A DNA stretch of 47,916 bases from Rhizobium hidalgonense (GCF_002914525.1 NZ_LODW01000068.1:1-47916), one strand, 5' to 3'; shown: positions 7,004-14,668, counted from the stretch's first letter. The notes: generated by a model from the sequence alone, not told the origin. A program made the numbers and translations.

Positions 7004-8572
7004 CTACCGCTTCAAGCTCCCCAATATCCCGCGCACCAGCGCCCGGCCGACCTGGGTCGCCACTGTGCGCGCCACGCTCTTCATCGCCGCTTCCACCACC
7101 GTTTCGCGCTGGTAGCCGGAAGACCTGCCGCGCGATTGGCCGCGGCCCTGCTGATTGTCGTGGTTGCTGCCGCCGAAGCCCGGCAGGTTCCAGCCGGAGG
7201 TCGTGCTTTCGGGCTGATGTTGTGCCGCTTCTTCCTGCGCCCGCTTGGCGGCCTCGGCATCGGCCGCCTTCTTGGCGCGCGCCGCCAACAACTCGAAGGC
7301 GGATTCGCGGTCGACATCCTCGTCATAGACGCCGAGAACCGGGCTCCTGTCCATGATCTGCTGGCGCTCGCTATCCGTCAGCGGGCCGACGCGGCCGGAG
7401 GGCGGGCGGATCAGCGTGCGCTCGACGATCGACGGCGCGCCTTTGGCCTCCAGCGTCGAAACCAGCGCCTCGCCGGTGCCGAGATTGGTGATGACGGTGG
7501 CGCAGTCGAAGGCTGGGTTCGGGCGGAAGGTATCGGCCGCAGTCCTCACTGCCTTCTGCTCGCGCGGCGAATAGGCGCGCAGCGCATGCTGGGCGCGGTT
7601 GCCGAGCTGGGCGAGAACGGTCTCCGGCACGTCGAGCGGGTTTTGCGTGACGAAATAGACGCCGACGCCCTTGGAGCGGATCAGCCGCACCACCTGCTCG
7701 ACGCGTTCGGTGAGCACCTTCGGCGCGTCGTTGAAGAGCAGATGCGCCTCATCGAAGAAGAAGACCAGCTTCGGCTTGTCGGGATCGCCCACCTCCGGCA
7801 GTTCCTCGAACAGTTCCGACAGCAGCCACAGCAGGAAGGTGGCGTAAAGCCGCGGGTTCATCATCAGCTTGTCGGCGGCAAGCACCGAGATCTGGCCGTA
7901 ACCATTACTGCTGGTGCGCATGATGTCGGAAATTTTCAGCGCCGGCTCGCCGAAAAAGTGTTCCGCACCCTGCTGCTCGAGAACCAGCAGCGCCCGCTGG
8001 ATCGAACCCACCGAGGCCTTCGAGATCAGCCCGTACTGGTTGGAAAGCTCGGTGGCGTTATCACCCATATAATTGAGCAGCGAGGTGAAATCCTTGAGGT
8101 CGAGCAACGGCAGCCCGGCCTGGTCAGCGAGCTTGAAGGCAATGTTGATGACGCCTTCCTGCGGTTCGGAGGCATCCATCAGCCGGGCGAGCAGCAGTGG
8201 CCCCATCTCGGCGACGGTGGTGCGCACCCGGTGACCCTTCTCACCGAACAGATCCCAGAAAATCACCGGGAACTGGTCGAATTCATAATCGGTAAAGCCG
8301 ATCTGCTCGGCCCGTTTGGTGAGGAAATCCTTGGCTTCGCCCCTGGCGGCGATACCGGAAAGGTCGCCCTTGATATCGGCGGCAAAAACCGGGACGCCGG
8401 CCCGCGAGAAGCCTTCGGCCAGCACCTGCAGCGTCACTGTCTTGCCGGTGCCGGTGGCGCCGGTGACCAGGCCGTGGCGGTTGCCGAATTTCAGGTCGAG
8501 ATATTCCGGCTTGTTGATGCTGTCGTCGGGGTTGCGGCTCGCGCCGATGAAAATCTTGCCATCCTCGATCAT
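7004..8572 (-). CDS. HerA-like (DUF853) ATPase / predicted helicase
   Basis: A 522-residue P-loop ATPase of the DUF853 group (E. coli YjgR-like), related to HerA/FtsK hexameric DNA translocases. Walker A GATGTGKT is at about residues 38-45, with Walker B FFFDEAHLLF at about 271-280. The conserved FAADIKGDLSGIAARG and FVTQNPLDVPETVLAQLGNR match the family, as does the C-terminal alanine/lysine-rich region and the GRALVRGILGSLKR tail. The family's cellular role is poorly defined; DNA-end processing is the usual suggestion. The start is ATG 8572, behind AGGGAGA at 7-nt spacing; a TTG two codons upstream is too close to that site. It is monocistronic, flanked by a RIME repeat downstream. Confidence 0.92.
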   Translation of the reverse strand: MIEDGKIFIGASRNPDDSINKPEYLDLKFGNRHGLVTGATGTGKTVTLQVLAEGFSRAGVPVFAADIKGDLSGIAARGEAKDFLTKRAEQIGFTDYEFDQFPVIFWDLFGEKGHRVRTTVAEMGPLLLARLMDASEPQEGVINIAFKLADQAGLPLLDLKDFTSLLNYMGDNATELSNQYGLISKASVGSIQRALLVLEQQGAEHFFGEPALKISDIMRTSSNGYGQISVLAADKLMMNPRLYATFLLWLLSELFEELPEVGDPDKPKLVFFFDEAHLLFNDAPKVLTERVEQVVRLIRSKGVGVYFVTQNPLDVPETVLAQLGNRAQHALRAYSPREQKAVRTAADTFRPNPAFDCATVITNLGTGEALVSTLEAKGAPSIVERTLIRPPSGRVGPLTDSERQQIMDRSPVLGVYDEDVDRESAFELLAARAKKAADAEAAKRAQEEAAQHQPESTTSGWNLPGFGGSNHDNQQGRGQSRGRSSGYQRETVVEAAMKSVARTVATQVGRALVRGILGSLKR

Positions 8573-8739
8573 CCGCAATTCTCCCTACGGCTCTGCCGTT
8601 CTTCAGTCCGAAGACGGGCTATCGCCGCCTTCATCGAACCATCGTTTCTCTGTTATAAGCAGGCAGGCGGATGCCGACAACTGTTTGCATCGAAAGCAAA
8701 ACCGGACATTGAGTTGCGCTCGAATCTCGATTAACGCTG

Positions 8740-8749
8740 ACGTTAACGT
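8740..8749. promoter_or_regulatory. Perfect palindrome upstream of the DUF2267-type gene
   Basis: ACGTTAACGT lies in the longer near-dyad TGACGTTAACGTAA, 20 bp before the start codon at 8770, with a related TTAACG half-site 9 bp upstream. The arrangement resembles MerR/LiuR-type operators as I recall them. No such regulator is encoded nearby, so the assignment is tentative. Confidence 0.35.
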
Positions 8750-8769
8750 AAAAAAATAGGAGGCTGACG

Positions 8770-9162
8770 ATGAATGAAATTGTGACCCAGATCGCCGATC
8801 GTGTGGGCATTGCGCCTGATGTGGCTGAAAAGGCGCTCGGCATGATGCTCGGCTTCCTGCAGCGCGAGGCGGCCGACGGTCCTGTGGCCCGGATGATCGA
8901 GGCGATCCCCGGCGGCGCCGATCTCGTTGCCCAGTTCAACGGCGCAGGTGCCGGCGGCGGCGGCTTGCTCGGCGGGCTGATGAACTCGCTCGGCGGCGGC
9001 GGCATCATGGGCCTCGGCCAGCAGCTGATGGGCGAGGGCCTCGGCATGGGCGAGATCACCTCGCTCGCCAAGGAGACCATCGCGATCGCCAAGCAGTATG
9101 CCGGCGAAGAGGTCGTCGACGAAGTCGTCGCTTCGGTGCCGGGGCTCAGCCAGTTCGTCTGA
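8770..9162 (+). CDS. Small DUF2267-type protein with glycine-rich centre
   Basis: A 130-residue cytoplasmic protein. The N-terminal helical part (residues 1-50, MNEIVTQIADRVGI...AARMIEAIPGG-like) and the C-terminal helix (about 95-125, AKETIAIAKQYAGEEVVDEVVASVPG) resemble DUF2267-type proteins. Between them lies a flexible glycine-rich segment (about 58-92: GAGAGGGGLLGGL, GGGGIMGLGQQ). The function is unknown. The start is well defined by AGGAGG 7 nt before ATG 8770. A hairpin with a 17-bp stem follows the stop codon. The family assignment is less certain than the gene itself. Confidence 0.8.
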   Translation: MNEIVTQIADRVGIAPDVAEKALGMMLGFLQREAADGPVARMIEAIPGGADLVAQFNGAGAGGGGLLGGLMNSLGGGGIMGLGQQLMGEGLGMGEITSLAKETIAIAKQYAGEEVVDEVVASVPGLSQFV

Positions 9163-9178
9163 AAAACGACGGCAGCAC

Positions 9179-9215
9179 CGCAAGAGCCTCGCAGCGTCGC
9201 TGCGGGGCTCTTGCG
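9179..9215 (+). terminator. Hairpin after the DUF2267-type gene
   Basis: CGCAAGAGCC...GGCTCTTGCG, extended by CGCAGC/GCTGCG through one T-G wobble, gives a 17-bp stem with a GTC loop starting 17 bp after the stop codon. There is no strong T-run, so it may stabilise the 3' end rather than act as a classic intrinsic terminator. Confidence 0.5.
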
Positions 9216-9239
9216 CTCGCTAAACTTTGATCGCCCTTA

Positions 9240-9276
9240 TTCCCCCATGGGGAACAAGGGCGTAGAATTGCTGTTT
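9240..9276 (+). promoter_or_regulatory. Candidate EcfG/RpoE2 general-stress promoter
   Basis: GGAAC at 9251-9255 is followed after 18 bp by TT (9274-9275), the spacing described for rhizobial general-stress sigma factors (GGAAC-N18/19-TT). It is about 35 bp upstream of the small secreted protein's start. The -35 also lies in an inverted repeat, TTCCCC-N3-GGGGAA (9240-9254). Match by inspection only. Confidence 0.45.
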
Positions 9277-9311
9277 CTATCAGCATCGCTGAAATCAGAA
9301 GGAACAGCATC

Positions 9312-9635
9312 ATGCGCAGGTTTATTGCAGCAGCCTCGATTGCTCTCCTCAGCCTCTCCACCCCGGTCCTTGCCCAGTCCAACATGGGCATGGATGCCAG
9401 CGGCCGGTTCGACGGCACGCCGCCGCTCGGCACCGCGCCGGGCGCCGAGACGCAAAGCGGGCTGGTCATCCCGCTCGATTCGATCGAAACCGGCAGCGTC
9501 GACAATGGCGCCCCGATCGGCCCTGTCGATTGGGCAAAATGCCCACCGCGCAAGGCCCGTGGAGCGCTTGCCACCGAAGGCGGCAATAGCGGCGCCTCCA
9601 CAAACCCCGCATGCCGTGACAACGCAAACCAATAG
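9312..9635 (+). CDS. Small secreted hypothetical protein
   Basis: A 107-residue protein with a clear Sec signal peptide (MRRFIAAASIALLSLSTPVLAQ, cleavage after residue 21 or 22). The mature part is short, proline/glycine-rich and predicted unstructured, with two cysteines (in KCPPRK and NPACRD) that could form a disulphide. I do not recognise a family; similar short exported proteins are common in Rhizobium. The start follows AAGGA at 9-nt spacing. A GGAAC-N18-TT motif upstream suggests general-stress control (inferred). A palindromic repeat lies directly downstream. Confidence 0.75.
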   Translation: MRRFIAAASIALLSLSTPVLAQSNMGMDASGRFDGTPPLGTAPGAETQSGLVIPLDSIETGSVDNGAPIGPVDWAKCPPRKARGALATEGGNSGASTNPACRDNANQ

Positions 9636-9659
9636 CGTCAGGCAAAGGCGCTGTTTCTA

Positions 9660-9764
9660 GAGCATGTCGCGCAAAAGTGTGCCGCGGTTTTGCGAGAACG
9701 ACATGCGTAAGAACAAAGATCTAAAGCGCGAAGAGCGAATCTGAAAGATCGCGACGCGCTTTAG
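9660..9764. repeat. Rhizobial two-palindrome repeat (CATGTCG family)
   Basis: Two hairpins in tandem: CATGTCG with inner CGCAAAA, paired to TTTTGCG and CGACATG (9665-9705), then CTAAAGCGCG paired to CGCGCTTTAG (9721-9764). The unit is common between genes in Rhizobium/Agrobacterium as far as I recall. The final CTTTAG supplies the zwf stop codon (TAA on the minus strand at 9763-9761), so the repeat overlaps the end of that gene. Confidence 0.75.
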
Positions 9765-11272
9765 TCCTTCTTGTCGTGGTGGAGGATGACGCCGAGTTCA
9801 TGCCACCTCCGCCCGTCGCGCTCGATGAGTGCGTCGGCTGAGGCCGGCCCCATGCTGCCGGGCGCGTAAGCGTCGGGCACGCTCTGATCCTTGCCCCAGA
9901 TATCGAGGAAGGGCTGCACTGCCGCCCAGCCGGCCTCGATGCCGTCGGCACGCTGGAACAGCGTCTGGTCGCCGATGAAGAGATCGTAAAGCAGCGATTC
10001 ATAGCCTGTTGTTTTGCCGATATCGAATTTGTCGGCATAGCGGAAGTCGAGCGAAACCGGCGTGGTATCGACCGAAAGCCCGGGCGACTTGATCGAGATC
10101 TCCATGCTCATGCCCTCGTCCGGCTGCACCTGGATCACCAGCCGGTTCGGCGGCAGGCGGCGGTTGACCTCGGTCTCGCGGAACTGCGCGAAGGGCACCG
10201 GCTGAAAGGTGATGACGATCTCGGTGTCGCGCGCCGTCATGGCCTTGCCGGTTCTCAGATAGAAGGGCACGCCGGCCCAGCGCCAGGTGTCGGCATAAAG
10301 TTTCAGCGCCACATAAGTTTCGGTCCGGCTGTCGGGCGAGACGTCCTTGCTGTCGCGATAGGCGGGAAGTTCTGCACCGTTCAGCGGGCCGGCCGCATAG
10401 GCGCCGCGCACCCCATGCGTCTTCGCCTCCTCGGGCGTATAGATGCGCAGGGCCTTCAGCACCTTGCTCTTCTCGTTGCGGATCGCCTCGGCATCGAAGC
10501 TGTTCGGCGGTTCCATGGCGATCATCGCCAGCAGCTGGAAGAGATGGTTCGGCACCATGTCGCGCAGTGCGCCTGTCGCATCGTAGAACTTGCCGCGGCT
10601 GCCGACATCGACGATCTCGGCGGCAGTGATCTGTACGTGATCGATATAGCGGCTGTTCCACAAGGACTCGATGATCATGTTGGCGAAACGTGCCGTCATC
10701 AGGTTCTGCACCGTCTCCTTGCCGAGGAAATGGTCGAGCCGGTAGACTTGGCTTTCGTCGATTTGGGCAAGAATCTGCGCATTGAGCGCCCGCGCTGAGG
10801 CGAGATCGGTGCCGAAAGGCTTCTCGATGGCGACGCGGCGGAAGGTGCCGTCCTTTTCATCGGTCAGGTCATGGGCGGCCAGCTTTTCGACGATCGAGCC
10901 GAAGAAGGATGGCGGCACCGCGAGATAGAAGGCGGCATTGGCATTCGGCCCCAGCCGCTTGCCGATCTCGAGGAAAATATTGTCCTTGGTAAAATCTCCC
11001 GAGGTATAGGAAATCCGCCGGCGCAGGCTTTCCCAGGCTTCGTCCTTCACCAGCTGCTCTTCGCCGCTCAGATGGCTGAGGAATTCGTCGAGCCGCCCGC
11101 GCAGGAACTCGTCGTCACCCGGCTCGATGCCGATGCCGAGAATATGGAGATCCTCGCCGACGAGGCGCTCGCGTGTTAGGTTGATAATCGCCGGCACCAG
11201 CAGCCGGCGCGTCAGATCGCCGGTGGCGCCGAAGATGACGAGTGTGACCGGCGGGGTAGGGGCAGCGTCCAT
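9761..11272 (-). CDS. zwf: Glucose-6-phosphate 1-dehydrogenase
   Basis: A 503-residue enzyme that oxidises glucose 6-phosphate to 6-phosphogluconolactone with NADP+, feeding the Entner-Doudoroff and pentose phosphate pathways. Seen: nucleotide-binding FGATGDLTRR (about residues 14-23), substrate-site EKPFG (about 150-154), catalytic RLDHFLGKE (about 178-186) and the C-terminal domain with GDQTLFQRADGIEAGW. ATG 11272 is preferred because AGGAG is 9 nt before it; an ATG three codons upstream abuts that site. Neither pgl nor edd, its usual partners in rhizobia, is next to it, so it may be a second isozyme. Its stop codon lies in a palindromic repeat. Confidence 0.93.
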   Translation of the reverse strand: MDAAPTPPVTLVIFGATGDLTRRLLVPAIINLTRERLVGEDLHILGIGIEPGDDEFLRGRLDEFLSHLSGEEQLVKDEAWESLRRRISYTSGDFTKDNIFLEIGKRLGPNANAAFYLAVPPSFFGSIVEKLAAHDLTDEKDGTFRRVAIEKPFGTDLASARALNAQILAQIDESQVYRLDHFLGKETVQNLMTARFANMIIESLWNSRYIDHVQITAAEIVDVGSRGKFYDATGALRDMVPNHLFQLLAMIAMEPPNSFDAEAIRNEKSKVLKALRIYTPEEAKTHGVRGAYAAGPLNGAELPAYRDSKDVSPDSRTETYVALKLYADTWRWAGVPFYLRTGKAMTARDTEIVITFQPVPFAQFRETEVNRRLPPNRLVIQVQPDEGMSMEISIKSPGLSVDTTPVSLDFRYADKFDIGKTTGYESLLYDLFIGDQTLFQRADGIEAGWAAVQPFLDIWGKDQSVPDAYAPGSMGPASADALIERDGRRWHELGVILHHDKKD

Positions 11273-11374
11273 ATGTGTCATCTCCTGAGATTTTCCGGCC
11301 GACTATAATCTGCGCCGGATTTGTCGCAACATATGCGAGTGGGGGTAACAGGCATTTGACAGCATGCGGGGCTT

Positions 11375-11551
11375 GCCCCTCATCCGCCTGCCGGCACCGA
11401 CCGGGGTCGAGCCACGGGTCTCGACCCGTCCTTCGGACCCCCGCCTGCGGGGCGAAGGGGATATGCCGCGACCTCTCCCGTCCCTCGCAAACCTCTGGCA
11501 AGGCACGTCCCCTCTCCCCGTCAAAACGGGGAGAGGGCTAGGGTGAGGGGC
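11375..11551. repeat. RIME-like repeat, copy 4, with an extra palindromic insert
   Basis: Same blocks as the other copies, but between GCCTGCCGGCAC and CCCGCCTGCGGGGCGAAG it carries about 45 extra bp (about 11397-11442) including GGGTCGAG and CTCGACCC as an inverted pair. It then continues normally to GGGCTAGGGTGAGGGG. It fills the gap between zwf and tam. The rest of 11273-11374 holds no gene. Confidence 0.8.
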
Positions 11552-11568
11552 AGGACAGCCGCAGCCGG

Positions 11569-12339
11569 CTACCCCTTCACCGCCACAATGAAAATCCGCG
11601 GAAATCTAAGCAGCACCCGCCCATCCGACAGCTTCGGATAGGCATTTTCCACCCGCTGCAGATAATCCGCCAGAAACGCCTCGCGATATCTCTCGCCGGC
11701 ATGGGTGAGATAGGGCATCAGCCCGGTTCCCTTCACCCATTCGACGATCGCGGCGGCATCCGCCATCGGGTGATTGTAGATCGTGTGCCAGATATCGACG
11801 CGCGATGCCTTGGCGATGAGCCGGGAATAATAGGCGGATGGCGCAGGCAGTCCCTTGCGGCGCACGCTCTTCGCCTCGAAGGCTGTCTTCCAGGGCCCCG
11901 CATGGGCGGTCTCCTCCATCGCCAGATGCGAGGGTTCGCCGAGATTGTCGGGCATCTGCACCGCGAGCACGCCGCCTTCGGAAATCCCGTCCATCAGCCG
12001 ATCGAATATGTCCAGATGGTCGGGCAGCCATTGGAAGACGGCATTGGCAAAGAGCAGATCGGCGGGTTCGGCTGGCTGCCAGCTGCTAAGATCGGCCTCG
12101 ACAAAGGCGGTGCCCGGAAGCCGTTTGCGCGCCGCCTCGAGCATGTTCATGTCGCTGTCGAGACCCGAGACGCCGTCCGCCCCATAACGGTCGATGATGA
12201 GCTCGGTCGAGTTGCCCGGTCCGCAGCCGAGATCGACGGCGCGGCGGAGACTTTGCAGCGGCACTTGCGCCAGAAGGTCTCGTGCCGGCCGTGTGCGTTC
12301 ATCCTCGAATTTCACATATTGGCTGGCGGACCATGCCAT
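11569..12339 (-). CDS. tam: Trans-aconitate 2-methyltransferase
   Basis: A 256-residue SAM-dependent methyltransferase. It resembles E. coli Tam along its whole length: SASQYVKFEDERTRPARDLLAQ at the N-terminus, the SAM motif DLGCGPGNST (about residues 36-45), FANAVFQWLPDH and MPDNLGEPSH. Tam methylates trans-aconitate, a spontaneous by-product that inhibits the TCA cycle. The start is ATG 12339, behind AGGAG at good spacing; the frame remains open upstream without coding character. It lies 85 bp downstream of the CNNM gene on the same strand and could be co-transcribed. Confidence 0.92.
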   Translation of the reverse strand: MAWSASQYVKFEDERTRPARDLLAQVPLQSLRRAVDLGCGPGNSTELIIDRYGADGVSGLDSDMNMLEAARKRLPGTAFVEADLSSWQPAEPADLLFANAVFQWLPDHLDIFDRLMDGISEGGVLAVQMPDNLGEPSHLAMEETAHAGPWKTAFEAKSVRRKGLPAPSAYYSRLIAKASRVDIWHTIYNHPMADAAAIVEWVKGTGLMPYLTHAGERYREAFLADYLQRVENAYPKLSDGRVLLRFPRIFIVAVKG

Positions 12340-12424
12340 GGCGCTCACTCCTGATTCCACATTCCTGTGGTGGATGCGGATCTTGTCGATGTTGCGGCCG
12401 AGAAACGAAGGCACCCGCTGACCG

Positions 12425-13699
12425 TCACTCCGCAGACACGAGTATCTTGTCGACGCGTCTCCCGTCGAGATCGATGACTTCGAAGCGCCACCCATCTCTG
12501 GTGAAGCTTTCGCCCAATTCCGGCAGATGTTTCAACTCTTCCAGCACCAGGCCTGCCACGGTCTGATATTCCAGATCGGCATCGAGCTTGAGATTCAGGA
12601 ATTCGGCGAATTCGTCAATCGGCGTCCAGCCGGACACCAGGTAGGAACCGTCGTCGCGGCGAGCGATGGCCTGCTCGTCGACCGGTCCCTCCTGCAGCGC
12701 TCCCATGATCGCTTCCAGAATGTCGCCCGACGAAACAATCCCTTCGAAATGGCCGTATTCGTCGAAAACCAGCACCATGTGGACGGGCGATTTCCGGATG
12801 GCTTCGATCACATTGATAGCGGTTGAAAGGTCTGAAACCACCGGAACGTCCTGCGTCAGAGCCTTGATATCGGCGCTGCCGTGTTCGGACATTGAGTCGT
12901 AAAAGTCCTTGACCGGAAGGATGCCGATCACCTCGTCCGAACTGCCTTTGCGAACCGGCAGCCGCGACCGCTTCGTCCGGTGCAGTTGCGCTCGAATTTC
13001 ATCAAGGCTGTCATCGACATCGATAATTTCGACGTCGCGCCGAGGCGTCATCAGCGCCCGGGCGGTGCGGTCGGCCAGCCGCATCACGCCTGAGATCATC
13101 GCCGACTCTTCGCTTTCGATCACGCCGGCGGATTGCGCCTCGGCCAGAACGGTCTTGATCTCTTCGTCGGAGACATTGTCGCCACCTTTGCCCGCTTGGC
13201 CGAGAAGCTTGAGCACAAGATTTCCGGAGGCGTTCAGAAGCCAGACGAGGGGCAGCGCAATTTTTGAAAGCACCGCCATCGCCGGCGCGACCTTCGCCGC
13301 AACCGCTTCGGGTTCGCGCAGTGCGATCTGCTTGGGAACAAGCTCGCCGACGATCAAGGAGAGATAGGTGATCGCCACGACGACGGAACCGACGCCGAGG
13401 GCATCAGCGGCCGTCGATGACATCCCCTGGGCTTCCAGCCATCCGGTCAGACGGCTCCCGAGCGTGGCCCCCGAAAAGGCGCCGGAGAGAACACCGACCA
13501 GCGTGATGCCGATCTGCACGGTCGAGAGAAAACGCCCGGGGTTTTCGGCAAGTTTGATCGCTTGCGCTGCACCCTTGCTCCCATTGTCGGAGAGAACCTT
13601 CAGGCGGGCCGTTCGAGAAGATACAACAGCCAACTCCGACATGGCGAGCACACCATTCAGGATGGTGAGAAGCACCACAATTCCAATTTCCAGAAACAC
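12425..13699 (-). CDS. CNNM/CorC-type membrane protein (DUF21-CBS-CorC_HlyC)
   Basis: A 424-residue inner-membrane protein. Domain order: DUF21/CNNM transmembrane domain (residues 1 to about 190; first helix FLEIGIVVLLTILNGVLAMSELA, with the family motif SELAVVSSR and the LSLIVGELVPKQIAL helix), a CBS pair (about 205-330; LMTPRRDVEIIDVDD, HMVLVFDEYGHFEGIVSSGDILEAI) and CorC_HlyC (about 345-424; DLEYQTVAGLVLEEL, GWRFEVIDLDGRRVDKILV). The family is linked to Mg2+/Co2+ transport; older 'hemolysin' labels are misleading. The start is GTG 13699 with a weak AGGG site. Upstream lie a 10-codon reading frame with a strong Shine-Dalgarno and GC-rich hairpins, suggesting RNA-level control. Confidence 0.92.
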   Translation of the reverse strand: MFLEIGIVVLLTILNGVLAMSELAVVSSRTARLKVLSDNGSKGAAQAIKLAENPGRFLSTVQIGITLVGVLSGAFSGATLGSRLTGWLEAQGMSSTAADALGVGSVVVAITYLSLIVGELVPKQIALREPEAVAAKVAPAMAVLSKIALPLVWLLNASGNLVLKLLGQAGKGGDNVSDEEIKTVLAEAQSAGVIESEESAMISGVMRLADRTARALMTPRRDVEIIDVDDSLDEIRAQLHRTKRSRLPVRKGSSDEVIGILPVKDFYDSMSEHGSADIKALTQDVPVVSDLSTAINVIEAIRKSPVHMVLVFDEYGHFEGIVSSGDILEAIMGALQEGPVDEQAIARRDDGSYLVSGWTPIDEFAEFLNLKLDADLEYQTVAGLVLEELKHLPELGESFTRDGWRFEVIDLDGRRVDKILVSAE

Positions 13700-13736
13700 A
13701 GGGACCCTATTCGTTGAGGTTACGATGCCGCATTTA

Positions 13737-13769
13737 TCAGGCGACGTGGCGAGGCGCGGCCGTCGTCAT
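13737..13769 (-). CDS. Possible 10-residue leader peptide before the CNNM gene
   Basis: On the minus strand ATG 13769 opens a 10-codon frame (MTTAAPRHVA) ending in tandem stops, TGATAA. It sits behind AAAGGAG at 9-nt spacing, stronger than the site of the downstream CNNM gene 37 bp away. An in-frame ATG at 13799 could extend it to 20 residues. Short leader peptides control Mg2+ transporter genes in enterobacteria; a similar role here is only an analogy. Confidence 0.35.
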   Translation of the reverse strand: MTTAAPRHVA

Positions 13770-13802
13770 CAAGGACCGCTCCTTTGAAGTGGAATTCATG
13801 TG

Positions 13803-13870
13803 CCGTCGGCAAGAGAGGGCCGGCCATGCCGGGCCTGTCGGCGGCAACGCTTGGGAAAACGGCCCTCTCA
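13803..13870 (-). promoter_or_regulatory. Structured leader of the CNNM gene
   Basis: GAGAGGGCC (minus strand, 13870-13862 region) pairs perfectly with GGCCCTCTC about 50 nt further on (near 13812-13820), enclosing GC-rich hairpins, and is followed by TGCCG/CGGCA. It contains GTTTTCCCAAGCGTTGCC, reminiscent of GTTTCCCAAGGTTCG in the ABC-F leader. I could not match it to a known riboswitch. The rest of 13871-14141 has no gene I can support. Confidence 0.4.
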
Positions 13871-14141
13871 GCACGCGCGGTGATAGACCCAGGGCGCGGC
13901 CGGTATTGTCACGCCGTCTACAGTCGCCGCCCGCGTCTTCGGCCGGGAGGTCCCGGTTGGAACGGGCGGAGCTTATACTGGATGGGTCGCTGTCAGGCAT
14001 GGCGCAATTTTGGCGGTGAAACCGATCCGACGCAAGAGGCGCCGGGCGAAAATCCTTTTACCGCACTGTTGCGACAGTTTCGAAACGGCGCGGGGGCCAC
14101 GTTCTGTTGAGGATTTTAGGGGAGTGTTTCGCATATCTGGG

Positions 14142-14175
14142 TGATGCCGAAACCCTTCGAAAGGTTTCGGCATCA
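14142..14175. terminator. Strong hairpin downstream of the cupin gene
   Basis: TGATGCCGAAACC (14142-14154) and GGTTTCGGCATCA (14163-14175) form a perfect 13-bp stem around CTTCGAAA. It begins 14 bp beyond the cupin stop on the minus strand. No T-run follows on that strand, so it is a 3' stabiliser or an imperfect terminator. Confidence 0.5.
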
Positions 14176-14188
14176 TTCTCTCGCACCG

Positions 14189-14668
14189 TCAAGCCGCGAG
14201 GATGGTAATCCCGTAAGCATTGGCCGCCGCCGTCATCCGGGCGATCGTCTCCACCGACGGACTGGTCTTCGGTGGCTCCGTCGCGCCTTCCGCTTCGATG
14301 AATTCCGCCATGTCGCGATCGACGACCGCCGAAAAGACTGCCGGGACGGTTCCGCGGTTGGCATAGCCGTGCACCATGAACGGCGGAATGGTGACGATGT
14401 CGCCGGCGTCGGCCTCGATCTCTTCGGGGCCGCTGTCGGTCAGGCGCCAGATCGTCAGGCTTCCCTCAAGGATGCGAAACACCTCGGGGCTCGCATGCGC
14501 ATGTCTCGGCGTCCGGCTGCCGGGTGGTACGGTGACGTCGAAGAGATTGAGCCATCTTCCGCGGATCCGGAGCCGTCGCTCGATCCGCTCGCCGAGGACG
14601 AAGAAGCGCTTCGCCTCATCCCCCGTCTCTTCACCGGAATGCACGTTCACAAATGAGTTGGACATCAT
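14189..14668 (-). CDS. Cupin-domain protein
   Basis: A 159-residue single-domain cupin. Motif 1 is visible as PPGSRTPRHAHASPEVFRILEG (His56, His58, Glu62 in the metal-binding pattern G-X5-HXH-X3-E) and motif 2 as AGDIVTIPPFMVHGYAN (His100). All four metal ligands of the fold are present. The substrate is unknown; the family includes dioxygenases, isomerases and sugar-binding sensors. The start is the first of two consecutive ATGs (14668/14665); the Shine-Dalgarno (AAGAGA-type) is weak. The frame is open upstream to 15196, across a remnant coded on the other strand. It ends near a strong hairpin. Confidence 0.85.
   Translation of the reverse strand: MMSNSFVNVHSGEETGDEAKRFFVLGERIERRLRIRGRWLNLFDVTVPPGSRTPRHAHASPEVFRILEGSLTIWRLTDSGPEEIEADAGDIVTIPPFMVHGYANRGTVPAVFSAVVDRDMAEFIEAEGATEPPKTSPSVETIARMTAAANAYGITILAA

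Noticed and set aside
7136..8734. Plus-strand open frame of 532 codons
   Set aside because: Antisense of the HerA-like ATPase gene, no recognisable motif.
13700..14000. yybP-ykoY (Mn) or M-box (Mg) riboswitch upstream of the CNNM gene
   Set aside because: The leader is structured, but I could not find the conserved GGGGAGUAG-type or M-box core sequences, so no known riboswitch class is claimed.
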